Shown here: positions 1 to 8,143 of the stretch, in pieces
How positions within the stretch are numbered: position 1 is the first letter of the stretch
How the letters are laid out: each line of letters opens with the position of its first letter
From: a virus
IMG/VR virus record: IMGVR_UViG_3300034118_000178
Coordinates: 1 to 26,829 of that record
DNA length: 26,829 nt
Reading direction: 5' to 3' (one strand)
Made by a program: the position numbers and the translations under genes
The notes under the pieces: model-generated
Database searches by the model: none
The model's input: only the letters and a program-made list of their open reading frames with translations
What the model was told of the DNA's origin: nothing

Positions 1-98
1 GTCAGGTCGTGAATGTAGTAAACAGTTTCGTACTCTTCCTTTTTCTTGAAAGGCCAAAGAGACAAAAGCCAAGCCTTAAACATAGCAAGCTGATTCAT
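1..98 (-). CDS. Start of an unidentified gene leaving the window (partial)
   Basis: Thirty-two codons remain before the left edge: MNQLAMFKAWLLSLWPFKKK, then EEYETVYYIHDL. The ATG at 98 has GAGGA about seven bases upstream, overlapping the end of the previous gene. The N-terminus is a short hydrophobic, Trp/Leu-rich stretch followed by KKK, suggesting a membrane-associated start; the length and product cannot be known. In phages of this order small terminase or spanin genes often follow, but the visible part does not identify either. Confidence 0.7.
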   Translation of the reverse strand, partial: MNQLAMFKAWLLSLWPFKKKEEYETVYYIHDL

Positions 99-108
99 GA
101 CTAATCCT

Positions 109-321
109 CTATTTGAAAAAGCCTAGCCAGTCAGCCAGCTTCATTAGCGCAGCGCCAAGAATTCCAGCGAGACTAGAAACGGCAACCAAGGTTCTCCATC
201 CTCCCTTCGCCTCCGCAAGCATGAGCTTGATGTCATGGACATCGCTCTTGAGGGACTTCATATCTTCCTGAAGACCCTCTATCTGGGCGTCGTGCCGCCC
301 TAGATCTCGCTGGACTTCCAC
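109..321 (-). CDS. Coiled-coil/membrane protein, XhlA-like (70 aa)
   Basis: The start is GTG at 321, with GGAGGG seven bases upstream. Residues 1-38 form a coiled coil (HDAQIEGLQEDMKSLKSDVH) and residues about 42-62 a membrane span (WRTLVAVSSLAGILGAALMK), ending in ADWLGFFK. A soluble coiled coil followed by a C-terminal span is the layout of XhlA-type lysis proteins and of some holin partners. It lies far from the main lysis cassette. Topology is opposite to the 51- and 92-residue proteins near the holin, where the span comes first. Lysis function is inference. Confidence 0.75.
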   Translation of the reverse strand: MEVQRDLGRHDAQIEGLQEDMKSLKSDVHDIKLMLAEAKGGWRTLVAVSSLAGILGAALMKLADWLGFFK

Positions 322-324
322 TTA

Positions 325-489
325 TTATCCCTCCGTCTTCGGAGCCTCAGCAGGAGGCGGCAACTGCGGCATCGCCTGCTGCTGCAGCTTCTGGATCAAG
401 CCAGCGACCGTCTCAAACGGCTGCTTGGCGAGGGCCGCAATCAAAAGGTTTCCTTCTTCCATCGAAACTTCAAACTTCAACGTATTCAT
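325..489 (-). CDS. Small conserved phage protein (54 aa), unknown function
   Basis: Read directly from the minus strand: 54 residues beginning MNTLKFEVSMEEGNLLIAAL, with a helix KQPFETVAGLIQKLQQQAMP and a Pro/Ala/Glu tail (QLPPPAEAPKTEG). A perfect AGGAGG lies five bases before the ATG, followed by a tandem TAATAA stop region. From memory, short proteins with the KFE-V-x-E-x-N-L-I-x-AL and AGLIQKLQQQ pattern are common in phages near late structural or terminase genes, without known function. The good ribosome site and family resemblance make it a reliable gene. Confidence 0.85.
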   Translation of the reverse strand: MNTLKFEVSMEEGNLLIAALAKQPFETVAGLIQKLQQQAMPQLPPPAEAPKTEG

Positions 490-518
490 AAATACCTCCT
501 ATTCAGGTTTAACCAAAA

Positions 519-986
519 TCACAACGTGAAATAACTCAAATAAATATTCACATCATCTGTGACAGATGTACTGCCTGATGTTACCGTTACTCTCCAAGTT
601 TCAGACGCTGCATCATTGCAAATGTAAGTAGACCATATAGGTCTTTGAACAGTAGAGCTGTTTATGGCAATTCCAGCGCTTGCTGATATTCGCTGCCAAG
701 AGTACGAGTACGTCCCATTACCGCCAGAAATGCTAGGCGCGGCAACTTGAACGTCTGCGCTTCCGCAATAGTCAGAGCCAAAGAAAGATCCTGTAGCCGA
801 ATCAGGATAGTTTACCGTAAGGGATGACTTGCCACGCAGATCGTTCATCGAGATGACCGTCCCGCTGCCGCCCACTCCTGCAAGGGTGCGGACAGCGGAA
901 TCGTTCATATTGATGTTCGCACCGGACGACCTGCCAAGCTCGATGTTGACATCGTTAAGGCTGATTGTGCCGGTAGGCGTAGGCAT
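519..986 (-). CDS. Virion protein with C-terminal Ig-like domain (155 aa)
   Basis: Residues 1-55 have the pattern TPTGTISLNDVNIELGRSSG, NDSAVRTLAGVGGSGTVISM, NDLRGKSS, familiar from many phage tail-associated proteins (ISLNDVN-E-G ... AVR-L-G ... ISMNDLRGKS). Residues 56-155 are beta-rich with C74, W97 and C123 in an Ig-like C-W-C arrangement (SDYCGSADV, YSYSWQRI, TYICNDAAS) and end DDVNIYLSYFTL. Ig-like domains on phage virions often aid weak surface or carbohydrate binding. The gene begins three bases after the preceding stop, with only a weak GAG ribosome site, so coupling is probable. Probably part of the tail or head surface; the function is not proven. Confidence 0.75.
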   Translation of the reverse strand: MPTPTGTISLNDVNIELGRSSGANINMNDSAVRTLAGVGGSGTVISMNDLRGKSSLTVNYPDSATGSFFGSDYCGSADVQVAAPSISGGNGTYSYSWQRISASAGIAINSSTVQRPIWSTYICNDAASETWRVTVTSGSTSVTDDVNIYLSYFTL

Positions 987-989
987 CGA

Positions 990-1367
990 TTACTCAGCAG
1001 TCGGCGGCGCTACAGGGGCAGGCTCAGGAGCCGGAACCCAAGGAAGCGGCTTGGCTTCCATGGCAAGCTTCTCTGCTTCTTTGGCGACGACGTATGCGAT
1101 GTGCGCCTTGATGCCTTCGAGCGGCGTCGGCACGTCCGAAGTCGGCGGGGCGTCCAGCCAAGTAACGATTTGCTCTTCGGTGAGATCGCCAAACGCAGTG
1201 AAGCTGCCGGGGTCAGCCGCGCCAAGCTTGATGGTAGTAGGCAGATCGAACTTCGCCGCACCGTCAGTGCCGGTAACGGTGACTTCGACTTCCTTTACAA
1301 CGTCAGCAAGACCGCCCTCGGCAATCACGCGAACGCCATTAACTTTATACGAATAAACAATAGCCAT
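990..1367 (-). CDS. Short fibre-adjacent protein, DUF7936-like (125 aa)
   Basis: I start the gene at the second ATG (1367) because GAGGG, directly after the fibre stop, is only one base from the first ATG but seven from the second. The N-terminus (MAIVYSYKVNGVRVIAEGGL then ADVVKEVEVTVTGTDG) and the centre (FTAFGDLTEEQIVTWLDAPP) follow a pattern I recall from short phage proteins (DUF7936-like): a beta strand pair, VV-x-V-x-W/V strand, then a Leu-Thr-Glu-Glu-x-Val-x-x-Trp-Leu helix. The C-terminal 25 residues are Pro/Ala/Glu-rich (PWVPAPEPAPVAPPTAE). It follows the fibre gene, a common place for fibre-assembly or accessory tail proteins. Exact role unknown. Confidence 0.7.
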   Translation of the reverse strand: MAIVYSYKVNGVRVIAEGGLADVVKEVEVTVTGTDGAAKFDLPTTIKLGAADPGSFTAFGDLTEEQIVTWLDAPPTSDVPTPLEGIKAHIAYVVAKEAEKLAMEAKPLPWVPAPEPAPVAPPTAE

Positions 1368-1379
1368 CGTCATGCCCTC

Positions 1380-4300
1380 TCAGTGGAGTTTAGATTTTAA
1401 CTCGGCCAGCTCACGTTTGAGCTGAACCAATTCCTTCGCAAGCTCAACCGCAGACGCCATGGCAGCGTTGCCGTAGGAAACGGACAGCGTTCCCATTTCA
1501 TCGCCAGCCTTGGTGATCGCCTCGGGCAGTAACCTCTGTAAGGACTGCGCCGAGACACCAACCTGCGTGATTCGCTCGCCGTCGGTGCGGTCGTAAATAC
1601 CAACCTTCACCGCAGCCAACCTCTCGACGAAGCTTTCCGGCATCGGACGCCAATTAGTCTTAAGCCGTTCGTCCGAGTACGCCGTCACGTTGCCGGACGC
1701 CTTGATCGAGTACGACATGCACGAACCAAAGCCGCCGTTGATTAGTACCAACATGCCATGGCTGTCGAGGTTGCCAGCGACGCCGCCAGCGTTCGGATGA
1801 GACCACGCCATGCCGTACAGCGACCCGGTGGTAGTGCCGTCGGCTGGCAGCTTGTAGCTGTCACCCATAGCGAACACGCCTTGATAGCGAGTCGAGGCGT
1901 AAGCGCCAACGATGCCGTTGCCGTAGTTGTCGTCGATGTAGAGGTTGCCATTAGCGCGTGTGGCGCGGGCTGCTGTGCCTGTGGTATCGGAATATGCAAC
2001 CCGGCAATCAGCATGGAAGCCGTCGCCAGAATAGCCAGCCAAGTACCAATGCGAGCCAGTCCAGTACGTCTGAACGCTGTAGTCGCTGTTGTCATCGCGG
2101 CGATACAGACGGGTCACGCCTCTGCTGTTTCGACTGTCGCTGTTTAGACTTGAGTTGTAGGTTAGCGAGACCGCGTAATCAGTGTAGTTGTTGTCGTCAA
2201 TCTGCCTGCGCCATGAGCTAAAAGACCCGCCGCTACAACCGCGTGAGAACAGCAAGCCACCTTGGTTGTACTGTCCGGCGACCTGAATGCCGTATGCGTT
2301 TCCGCCCGTCGAGCCAAGACTGTTTGTTGTGTAGTGAAGCGCATTGAAGCCTTGGATGTGAGAAGTGCCGCTCGGATAGTTGCTCCCGCTCCAGATGTCA
2401 AAGAAGCCAGAACCACCGTGGAAAGTCTCGTTTGCTCCGTATCCGCTGTGACCGAAAGAGCCAACCCAATAGTTGCTGTCGGAAGTGTAGTCAATTCGTC
2501 GGCTGTAGTTATTCTTTGCCGACAGCCCCATGTGGACCTTGAAGTCCGTCAGCGTGGAGTAGCGTAGGTATCCGTCGTCAGACGAATATATACGAGCTAG
2601 TCTGTTTGCTACGCCGCTGTCGCCGCTAGTGGTGTTGATCCAGCCTGCCTGTATGTAGCCGTTGCCATCCGTTCGGACGATCTTGTTTGCGTTATCGTTA
2701 CGACCGGAGTGGACATCGAGACCGCCAACTGTAGCGGCGTTACCAGTAATGCTGATTCCCCACGTTCCGCTTGCTCCGCTGCCGGTGAGCGAAGGCGCGT
2801 AGCTAGTGTAGTTACCGGCATGAAGCGCAACGTACGCAGAGCCGCCGCCGTATGTCGAATTGCTGATATAGAAGGCGCCGCTTTCGTGGTAGTACTTCCA
2901 CCCGTAGCCGTGCGTGTAGTAGCCAGTCGTGTTGCCGTTCGTCATCCACCCAGCGCTGCCAACGCCGGTTGAAAACATCGTTCCCCAGTACCCGTTACGT
3001 GATCCATCAATCAGAACTGAGCCGTAAGAGCTAGATGATGGCGTCAAGTGCGTCATTGACCCAGAGCCGGGGAAGTACAAGCCGTATCCCGTGCCGCCGT
3101 GGAAATGGAGCCACGTATAGACGTTGTTGTACGAGCCGCTGTAGTTATCGAAGCGACCGTTCGACACGTTAGTGGCGTACGTGGCAGTGCCGCTTATATT
3201 GATGCCCCACGTTCCGGACGCGCCGCTGCCGGTGAGCGATGGGGAGTATGAGGTGTAGTTACCAGCATGGAGAACGCGGTTGTTGCCGTCGTAATGTTCC
3301 GACTCGCCACGGATCGGCATCCGAGAGATGACCTCCGAGGCGACCGTGCTTGAATTGTACGAACGCGGCGAGAACGTCGCGCCGTTGGATGCGGTGTAGG
3401 TGCTGTAGTAAGGCGTCGCGCCTTTATACATTCCGCCGGGGCCGTGGAAGCGGTAGTAGGCATTGCCACCGCGCAGCCACACAATGATTCCGTTGACCGA
3501 CAGCGCCATGCCGCCGACCATCGTCGTGTACTGCTCGGAGAACTGGTTGACGCGGATCGTCTTGTCGTTACCGCCCCACGCACCGTCGCCTGACCACTCC
3601 CAAGTGAGAGTCAAGCCGCCACGGTGTGCGCCAGTACTGATTGGGTCCCACGGAGCGGTGTCACCGTAGCCGCGAGAGATCGACCAGCTTCCGAAGTGGA
3701 ACCACGCATACACATCGAAGCGAACTGGGTAGTACGTGTTCGCATCGCCGCCGACGTAGAACTCGATAAACGAATCGTTCTCAAAGATTCGTATGTCTCG
3801 ACCATTAGCGGTGATCGAGCTGTTAAATGTGGTCGGCTGCGACATTGTGATCGTGCCGTTCTCAAGAGTGAGAAGTGGCTGCGAACCGTACCCGTAGCGG
3901 TCGAAAACAAAACGACTCGCGCTGAAGGTATGCGTCCCGCTACTAGACGTTGATAGTGACGACCACGAGTTGACGCCGCCGACCGTGCCGCCGTAATAGA
4001 TCGTCCCCGTAAGGTGCGTCGTTCCTTGAACGCCAAGGTTGGCGTCTGTGTTAGTCGAGCCACCAGCGGTGATCTGACTGGCGCGAATCGCGCCACTTAT
4101 TGTGCCGCCGCTTAACGGAAGCGCGTAGCTGCTGTAGTTACCGGCGGTAAGGAGTTGGTTGCCGTTCAGCGTAGCCAAGCCTGAACTGTTGCCGATGATG
4201 AAATCCCCGCCGCCAGTCGTCGTGAATCGATGACGGTTTCCACTTCCTGCGCGATACCAACTGTCCGTGCCGTCAGCATCGAACGTGAGGCGGAACAGAT

Positions 4301-7300
4301 CGAGACCTGCTGACGCAGTAATTGTGAGCTTGCCAGTAAGAGTCCCACCACTTAACGGGAGTGCGTAGCTGCTGTAGTTGCTTGCGTTTAGAACAAGATT
4401 TCCTGTGAAGTAACCATTGGTATAGATACTGCCGCCCACGTACAGGTTATTGCCACTAGTGCTAGCGCCAATCTGCACATGGTTGCCGGGGTTATCGTAT
4501 TGCAGCCATAGGTGATCTGTACCGGCAGACGCCGAAGACTTGCCCCAAATATGACGAACCTGTAGCCGAGCGTCCCCTGTTCCGCCCACGTTAAGTGCAG
4601 GCGTTGCGTTATTCCACGCTAGTGTCGGCGTGATGGTTACTTGCCCGGATGCAGTAATAGATGTTCCGGTAAAGTTAAGCGCCGCGCCTGAATAAATCGC
4701 AAGACCGCCGTTGCCGTTGTCTTGTATGTACTGCCCATTTGCGACGCCGACCTTGTACGGCTGCTGTAGGTTGAGATGACCTGTCAAAGTCCCGCCGCTC
4801 AACGGGACGGCGTAGGAGCTGTAGTTGGCAGACGAAAGGATTTGCGTCCACGAAGTCCACCCACCGAGTCCTTGGCTGTAGTTACGCATCGCAAGCGCTG
4901 GCGTCGCCGCATCGTAGTTGCCGGATATCTGATATGCGCCGTATCTTTCATACCCGGACATCGTCAGCGTCGTTGCCCAGCTGCCAAACAGCCCGTGACC
5001 GCTGTGCATTGAGACTGTCGTTTGTCCAAAGTCGGGAGACAGCGTATACGCGGAGGTGGCGTCGCTGATCCAGGTGCTATCGTTGTAGTTGTATCGTGAG
5101 TACAACCCGCCGACGCTAATATTCTTGTAGTTACCACTCAAGGACGGGCTATACGAGGTGTAGTTTCCGGCGTGGAGGACTTGATTCCCGCCTGACGTGA
5201 CATTGCTCGCGTTGAATGTGCCAGCGGTATTTATTGACGCGAGGTCGCCGATACCGTTCGCGTGGAAAATCAAGCCACCGCCGGAGTCGTTGGCAAGCCA
5301 CCAGCCCGTGCCTGACGCTGCTGTGTTTCGCAGCCACAAGATGTAGCGCTGCGTGGAGTTGAGCGTAAGCGGATAGCCTGATCCAGAGCTGACCGTGCCA
5401 CCGCTCAACGGTAGATAGCTCGACAGCGCGGAGCTGGTGATGTAGCCGCTCGGGTTCGTGCTGTTATATGGCGTGTAACCAAGAGCGGTCGTTACCTGTG
5501 CGCCAGTGATACCAGTCAGGTATCCGCTGTCGTTCGTAAACGTGCTGACATTTGTCGGCTGCGTATACGAGAACACGCCAGTCGATGAGTTATACGAAAG
5601 TGATCCAGTCGCGCTTACGGCTGAACGCGCACGGGCGTTCGTGAAGTACAGGTTAGTGCTGCCTTCTGTAATGCCATCGCTGTTTGGCGTGGTGTAGCTG
5701 AAGGTGCCGGTCGTATTGTTGTACGACAAAGAGCCAGAGGCTGAGATCGAAGTCCTTACGCGAGAGGTCGTGTGGTAAAGATTCGTGCTGCCTTCCGGAA
5801 CCGCATCAGTGCTTCCGGGTGATGCGCTAATTTCAACGTATGCTGAACCAGACCAGCGATAAACCTTCGCGCTGTCTATGGCGATGTAGATCTTTCCAGA
5901 GTCTCCAGTCGCTGGGAAAGCCGCGAGGTTCGCGTACTCAAGGACGTCGTCAACGTAAGACGGCAAGTGCGATGACGCAATCTTTCCGGAGCTGTCTAGT
6001 CCGGCGTAGCCATTAGCAACGCCCTTATTTGCGGCGTTCTCTGGCGTAAATCCGAGTGCGGTCGTTACATCGCCGGACGCAATATTCGTGCCAACGGTAA
6101 CGCGGCCTTTCCCATCAACAGTTACTTTCGAGTACGTTCCAGCGGTGACGCCGCTATTCGCAAGCGTCAGCGCGACAGGTGAGCCGGTCGTGCCGGTTCC
6201 GGTAACGTCTCCGGTGAAGTCAAGGGAGCCAGACGGAATGGCGACCCAAGACGGATTAGTGCCATCAGTGCTGAGATACTTGCCGCTGTTGCTGGTTTGC
6301 GAAGGCAGGAAGCTATTCTTAACAGCAGCACTCGGGCTGCGAACCTCAGATACGTGCAGGTACTGCGGGTGATCGTCGTCAGACAAACCAGACAAGTTGC
6401 CGTGGTCAGTAGCAGGGTTGGCTGCCGAGCCAACAGCAGAAATAGAACGCAGATCAACAATGCTGACAAGTTGGGCGTTTACGCTATTTGCGTAGCCGTC
6501 TGAAGCTTTATAAATCAGTTTGTACAGCGGCCTAAACTCAACTGATGGGAACCCTGTGAGCGTTAAATCAGCAAAGGAAAACGCTTCAGCCTCGCCCAAA
6601 TTATCGGTAGCAGATTGACCGATGATTGCAATAACGGGGTACGTTAAATTGTTTGTGGCCAGAATCCATGTCGTAGCGTGTTGGTTATTGCCAACGTCTG
6701 CTGTACTCCAAACACCACCAGAGAATGAGTTGTACTGAGGTCTAGATGTACCCTGCCTGAACGGGAAATCTGTGGGGGCGTCCATAACCCACGAAGTGCC
6801 TTGCAGGTGCAGGACTGGAATCTTCGCGGGGAACAACAAGTTCTGTTGGTATGTACCAGCGGTAGGCGTAGCAGTCGACACGATGTCGATCTTCATGTCC
6901 TCGTCAAAGAACGTACCAGACTCAATTGCAATCTGAGTAGCAGCATCGGTAGCTGAGTTGTTCAGCGTATAGCCACTAGCCAAGAAACCATTCGCGATAG
7001 CAGCGCCGCGAGTACGGTGAAGGTACTCATGGGTCTGCCAATCAAGCGTAATGCCGTGGCGCTCATCGCCGAAATAGATGGCTTGTTGAGTAGTCGCGTT
7101 CCAATACACGTACGCGGTAGGAGCATGCTCCGCCCACGTAAAGTAACTCATCTGCGTCGAGAGAACGCCCGAAGCGCTGAAATAGATAAAGTGCAGGCCA
7201 GTGGTGTTAGGGATAGTTACCAGCTGGACGGTCGTGTACGTGTACTTAACACCCTTACAGTAGACGTCGAACGACGCCCCAGTCGGGGTGATCGAGAATG

Positions 7301-7679
7301 TGCGTATGCCGCTGTCAAACGTGATAGTCGTCTGGGACTTGTCCGGAAAGCCGATAGGCTCGCCAGACGGGTTTGCCCCAGCGACGTCGTTCAGTAGAGC
7401 AGCCGTAAGGCGCAGCTCTACCTTGGTACCGGCAGCAAAGGAAGCCGGGCTAGTGCCATCCTGACCGCGAGTGACCGTGAGCACGTTGCCAGAAACGGCA
7501 GTGACACGGACGATCTCGCGAGTAGGACTGGCGGTGTCAGTATCCAACGTGACGTAGGTGTGGTCCCCCGCCGTCAGGATCGGAAACTTAGAACCGTCTA
7601 CTACCGTTATGGATGTATCCGACGTGCCGATAGAAGAGGCAAGTTCGGTAGTTGCGTTGTTACTAAATTTTACTGACAT
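1380..7679 (-). CDS. Giant tail fibre with self-cleaving S74 chaperone domain
   Basis: A 2099-residue fibre. Residues 1-105 form an N-terminal attachment-like domain (FSNNATTELASSIGTSDTSI, VTRGQDGTSPASFAAGTKVE). The shaft is rich in Gly, Ser, Thr, Tyr and Asn and made of recurring modules: EGSTNLY units near residues 628 and 671, PLSGGT units near 757, 960, 1108 and 1190, and LHAGNYTSY units near 834, 1469 and 1619. The C-terminus is a peptidase S74 intramolecular chaperone: AYSDERLKTNW gives nucleophile S2002 and Lys2007 at the SDxRLK spacing known from endosialidase, then a coiled-coil end (LAKELVQLKRELAELKSKLH). Self-cleavage before S2002 would release a 98-residue chaperone after trimer folding. 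GAGGGG is six bases from the ATG. Probably the main receptor-binding protein. Confidence 0.93.
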   Translation of the reverse strand: MSVKFSNNATTELASSIGTSDTSITVVDGSKFPILTAGDHTYVTLDTDTASPTREIVRVTAVSGNVLTVTRGQDGTSPASFAAGTKVELRLTAALLNDVAGANPSGEPIGFPDKSQTTITFDSGIRTFSITPTGASFDVYCKGVKYTYTTVQLVTIPNTTGLHFIYFSASGVLSTQMSYFTWAEHAPTAYVYWNATTQQAIYFGDERHGITLDWQTHEYLHRTRGAAIANGFLASGYTLNNSATDAATQIAIESGTFFDEDMKIDIVSTATPTAGTYQQNLLFPAKIPVLHLQGTSWVMDAPTDFPFRQGTSRPQYNSFSGGVWSTADVGNNQHATTWILATNNLTYPVIAIIGQSATDNLGEAEAFSFADLTLTGFPSVEFRPLYKLIYKASDGYANSVNAQLVSIVDLRSISAVGSAANPATDHGNLSGLSDDDHPQYLHVSEVRSPSAAVKNSFLPSQTSNSGKYLSTDGTNPSWVAIPSGSLDFTGDVTGTGTTGSPVALTLANSGVTAGTYSKVTVDGKGRVTVGTNIASGDVTTALGFTPENAANKGVANGYAGLDSSGKIASSHLPSYVDDVLEYANLAAFPATGDSGKIYIAIDSAKVYRWSGSAYVEISASPGSTDAVPEGSTNLYHTTSRVRTSISASGSLSYNNTTGTFSYTTPNSDGITEGSTNLYFTNARARSAVSATGSLSYNSSTGVFSYTQPTNVSTFTNDSGYLTGITGAQVTTALGYTPYNSTNPSGYITSSALSSYLPLSGGTVSSGSGYPLTLNSTQRYILWLRNTAASGTGWWLANDSGGGLIFHANGIGDLASINTAGTFNASNVTSGGNQVLHAGNYTSYSPSLSGNYKNISVGGLYSRYNYNDSTWISDATSAYTLSPDFGQTTVSMHSGHGLFGSWATTLTMSGYERYGAYQISGNYDAATPALAMRNYSQGLGGWTSWTQILSSANYSSYAVPLSGGTLTGHLNLQQPYKVGVANGQYIQDNGNGGLAIYSGAALNFTGTSITASGQVTITPTLAWNNATPALNVGGTGDARLQVRHIWGKSSASAGTDHLWLQYDNPGNHVQIGASTSGNNLYVGGSIYTNGYFTGNLVLNASNYSSYALPLSGGTLTGKLTITASAGLDLFRLTFDADGTDSWYRAGSGNRHRFTTTGGGDFIIGNSSGLATLNGNQLLTAGNYSSYALPLSGGTISGAIRASQITAGGSTNTDANLGVQGTTHLTGTIYYGGTVGGVNSWSSLSTSSSGTHTFSASRFVFDRYGYGSQPLLTLENGTITMSQPTTFNSSITANGRDIRIFENDSFIEFYVGGDANTYYPVRFDVYAWFHFGSWSISRGYGDTAPWDPISTGAHRGGLTLTWEWSGDGAWGGNDKTIRVNQFSEQYTTMVGGMALSVNGIIVWLRGGNAYYRFHGPGGMYKGATPYYSTYTASNGATFSPRSYNSSTVASEVISRMPIRGESEHYDGNNRVLHAGNYTSYSPSLTGSGASGTWGINISGTATYATNVSNGRFDNYSGSYNNVYTWLHFHGGTGYGLYFPGSGSMTHLTPSSSSYGSVLIDGSRNGYWGTMFSTGVGSAGWMTNGNTTGYYTHGYGWKYYHESGAFYISNSTYGGGSAYVALHAGNYTSYAPSLTGSGASGTWGISITGNAATVGGLDVHSGRNDNANKIVRTDGNGYIQAGWINTTSGDSGVANRLARIYSSDDGYLRYSTLTDFKVHMGLSAKNNYSRRIDYTSDSNYWVGSFGHSGYGANETFHGGSGFFDIWSGSNYPSGTSHIQGFNALHYTTNSLGSTGGNAYGIQVAGQYNQGGLLFSRGCSGGSFSSWRRQIDDNNYTDYAVSLTYNSSLNSDSRNSRGVTRLYRRDDNSDYSVQTYWTGSHWYLAGYSGDGFHADCRVAYSDTTGTAARATRANGNLYIDDNYGNGIVGAYASTRYQGVFAMGDSYKLPADGTTTGSLYGMAWSHPNAGGVAGNLDSHGMLVLINGGFGSCMSYSIKASGNVTAYSDERLKTNWRPMPESFVERLAAVKVGIYDRTDGERITQVGVSAQSLQRLLPEAITKAGDEMGTLSVSYGNAAMASAVELAKELVQLKRELAELKSKLH
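2743..3272. repeat. Two near-identical fibre modules
   Basis: About 83 bases at 2743-2825 recur at about 3190-3272, both encoding a LHAGNYTSY-x-PSLTGSGASGTWGI unit; a shorter, more diverged copy of the NYTSY part lies at 5130-5180. They are in-frame repeats of the shaft and possible sites of recombination. Confidence 0.7.
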
Positions 7680-7704
7680 AGCTAGCCCCTCGATAACAAC
7701 TTAC

Positions 7705-8130
7705 TTAGGAAACCGTAACGCTCCAAGTAATCGTCATCGAGTCAGAAGCACCTTTGTTGACCACAGCAAACGTCGTGCGGCAGAACATCGTACCAGCAGT
7801 ATTAGCGTTGAACAGGCCAGCCTCGGTAATCGCACCGGTACCAGTCCCGGCAGGAAACGAAGCGACGTACGCTACGACGTTGTTCGTCACCGTGGTCGAG
7901 GTCAAAGCCACACGAGCGGCTTCGGCTCCGAGGGCAGTGTCGCCAGCAACAGCGGCAGTCGAGTTGGTGCCGATGCCCATGTGGGACATGGCGGCCGACG
8001 TAGTGTCCTTAATACGGCTAGCAACAAAGTTCTTGCCCGTAGTAACAACAAGGTTAGGTACATCAAAAACCGTCTCGCCATTCAGCGCGATGGTCAGATG
8101 TCCTTTCATTTTCAGATCATCAGACAGCAT
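7705..8130 (-). CDS. Conserved phage appendage protein (141 aa), unknown role
   Basis: A 141-residue beta-rich protein. Segments VTTGKNFVASRI, MSHMGIGTNSTAAVAGDTAL, GAITEAGLFNANTAGTMFCR and SDSMTITWSVTVS form a pattern I recall from many phage tail or fibre-adjacent proteins of unknown function, in which an N-terminal strand is followed by a tail-fibre-like beta domain. It sits immediately upstream of the giant fibre gene, so it may be a fibre connector or a minor tail protein. The ribosome site is inside a short palindrome. The gap to the fibre gene is 25 bases. Confidence 0.75.
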   Translation of the reverse strand: MLSDDLKMKGHLTIALNGETVFDVPNLVVTTGKNFVASRIKDTTSAAMSHMGIGTNSTAAVAGDTALGAEAARVALTSTTVTNNVVAYVASFPAGTGTGAITEAGLFNANTAGTMFCRTTFAVVNKGASDSMTITWSVTVS

Positions 8131-8143
8131 AGGAGTTCTCCTA
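8130..8143 (-). promoter_or_regulatory. Palindromic ribosome-binding site
   Basis: The transcribed strand reads TAGGAG-AA-CTCCTA, so the ribosome site of the 141-residue gene pairs with its own complement (five-base stem with a GAAC loop). It overlaps the stop of the preceding gene. Translating ribosomes arriving from upstream would open it, giving coupling. Small enough to be chance. Confidence 0.3.
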
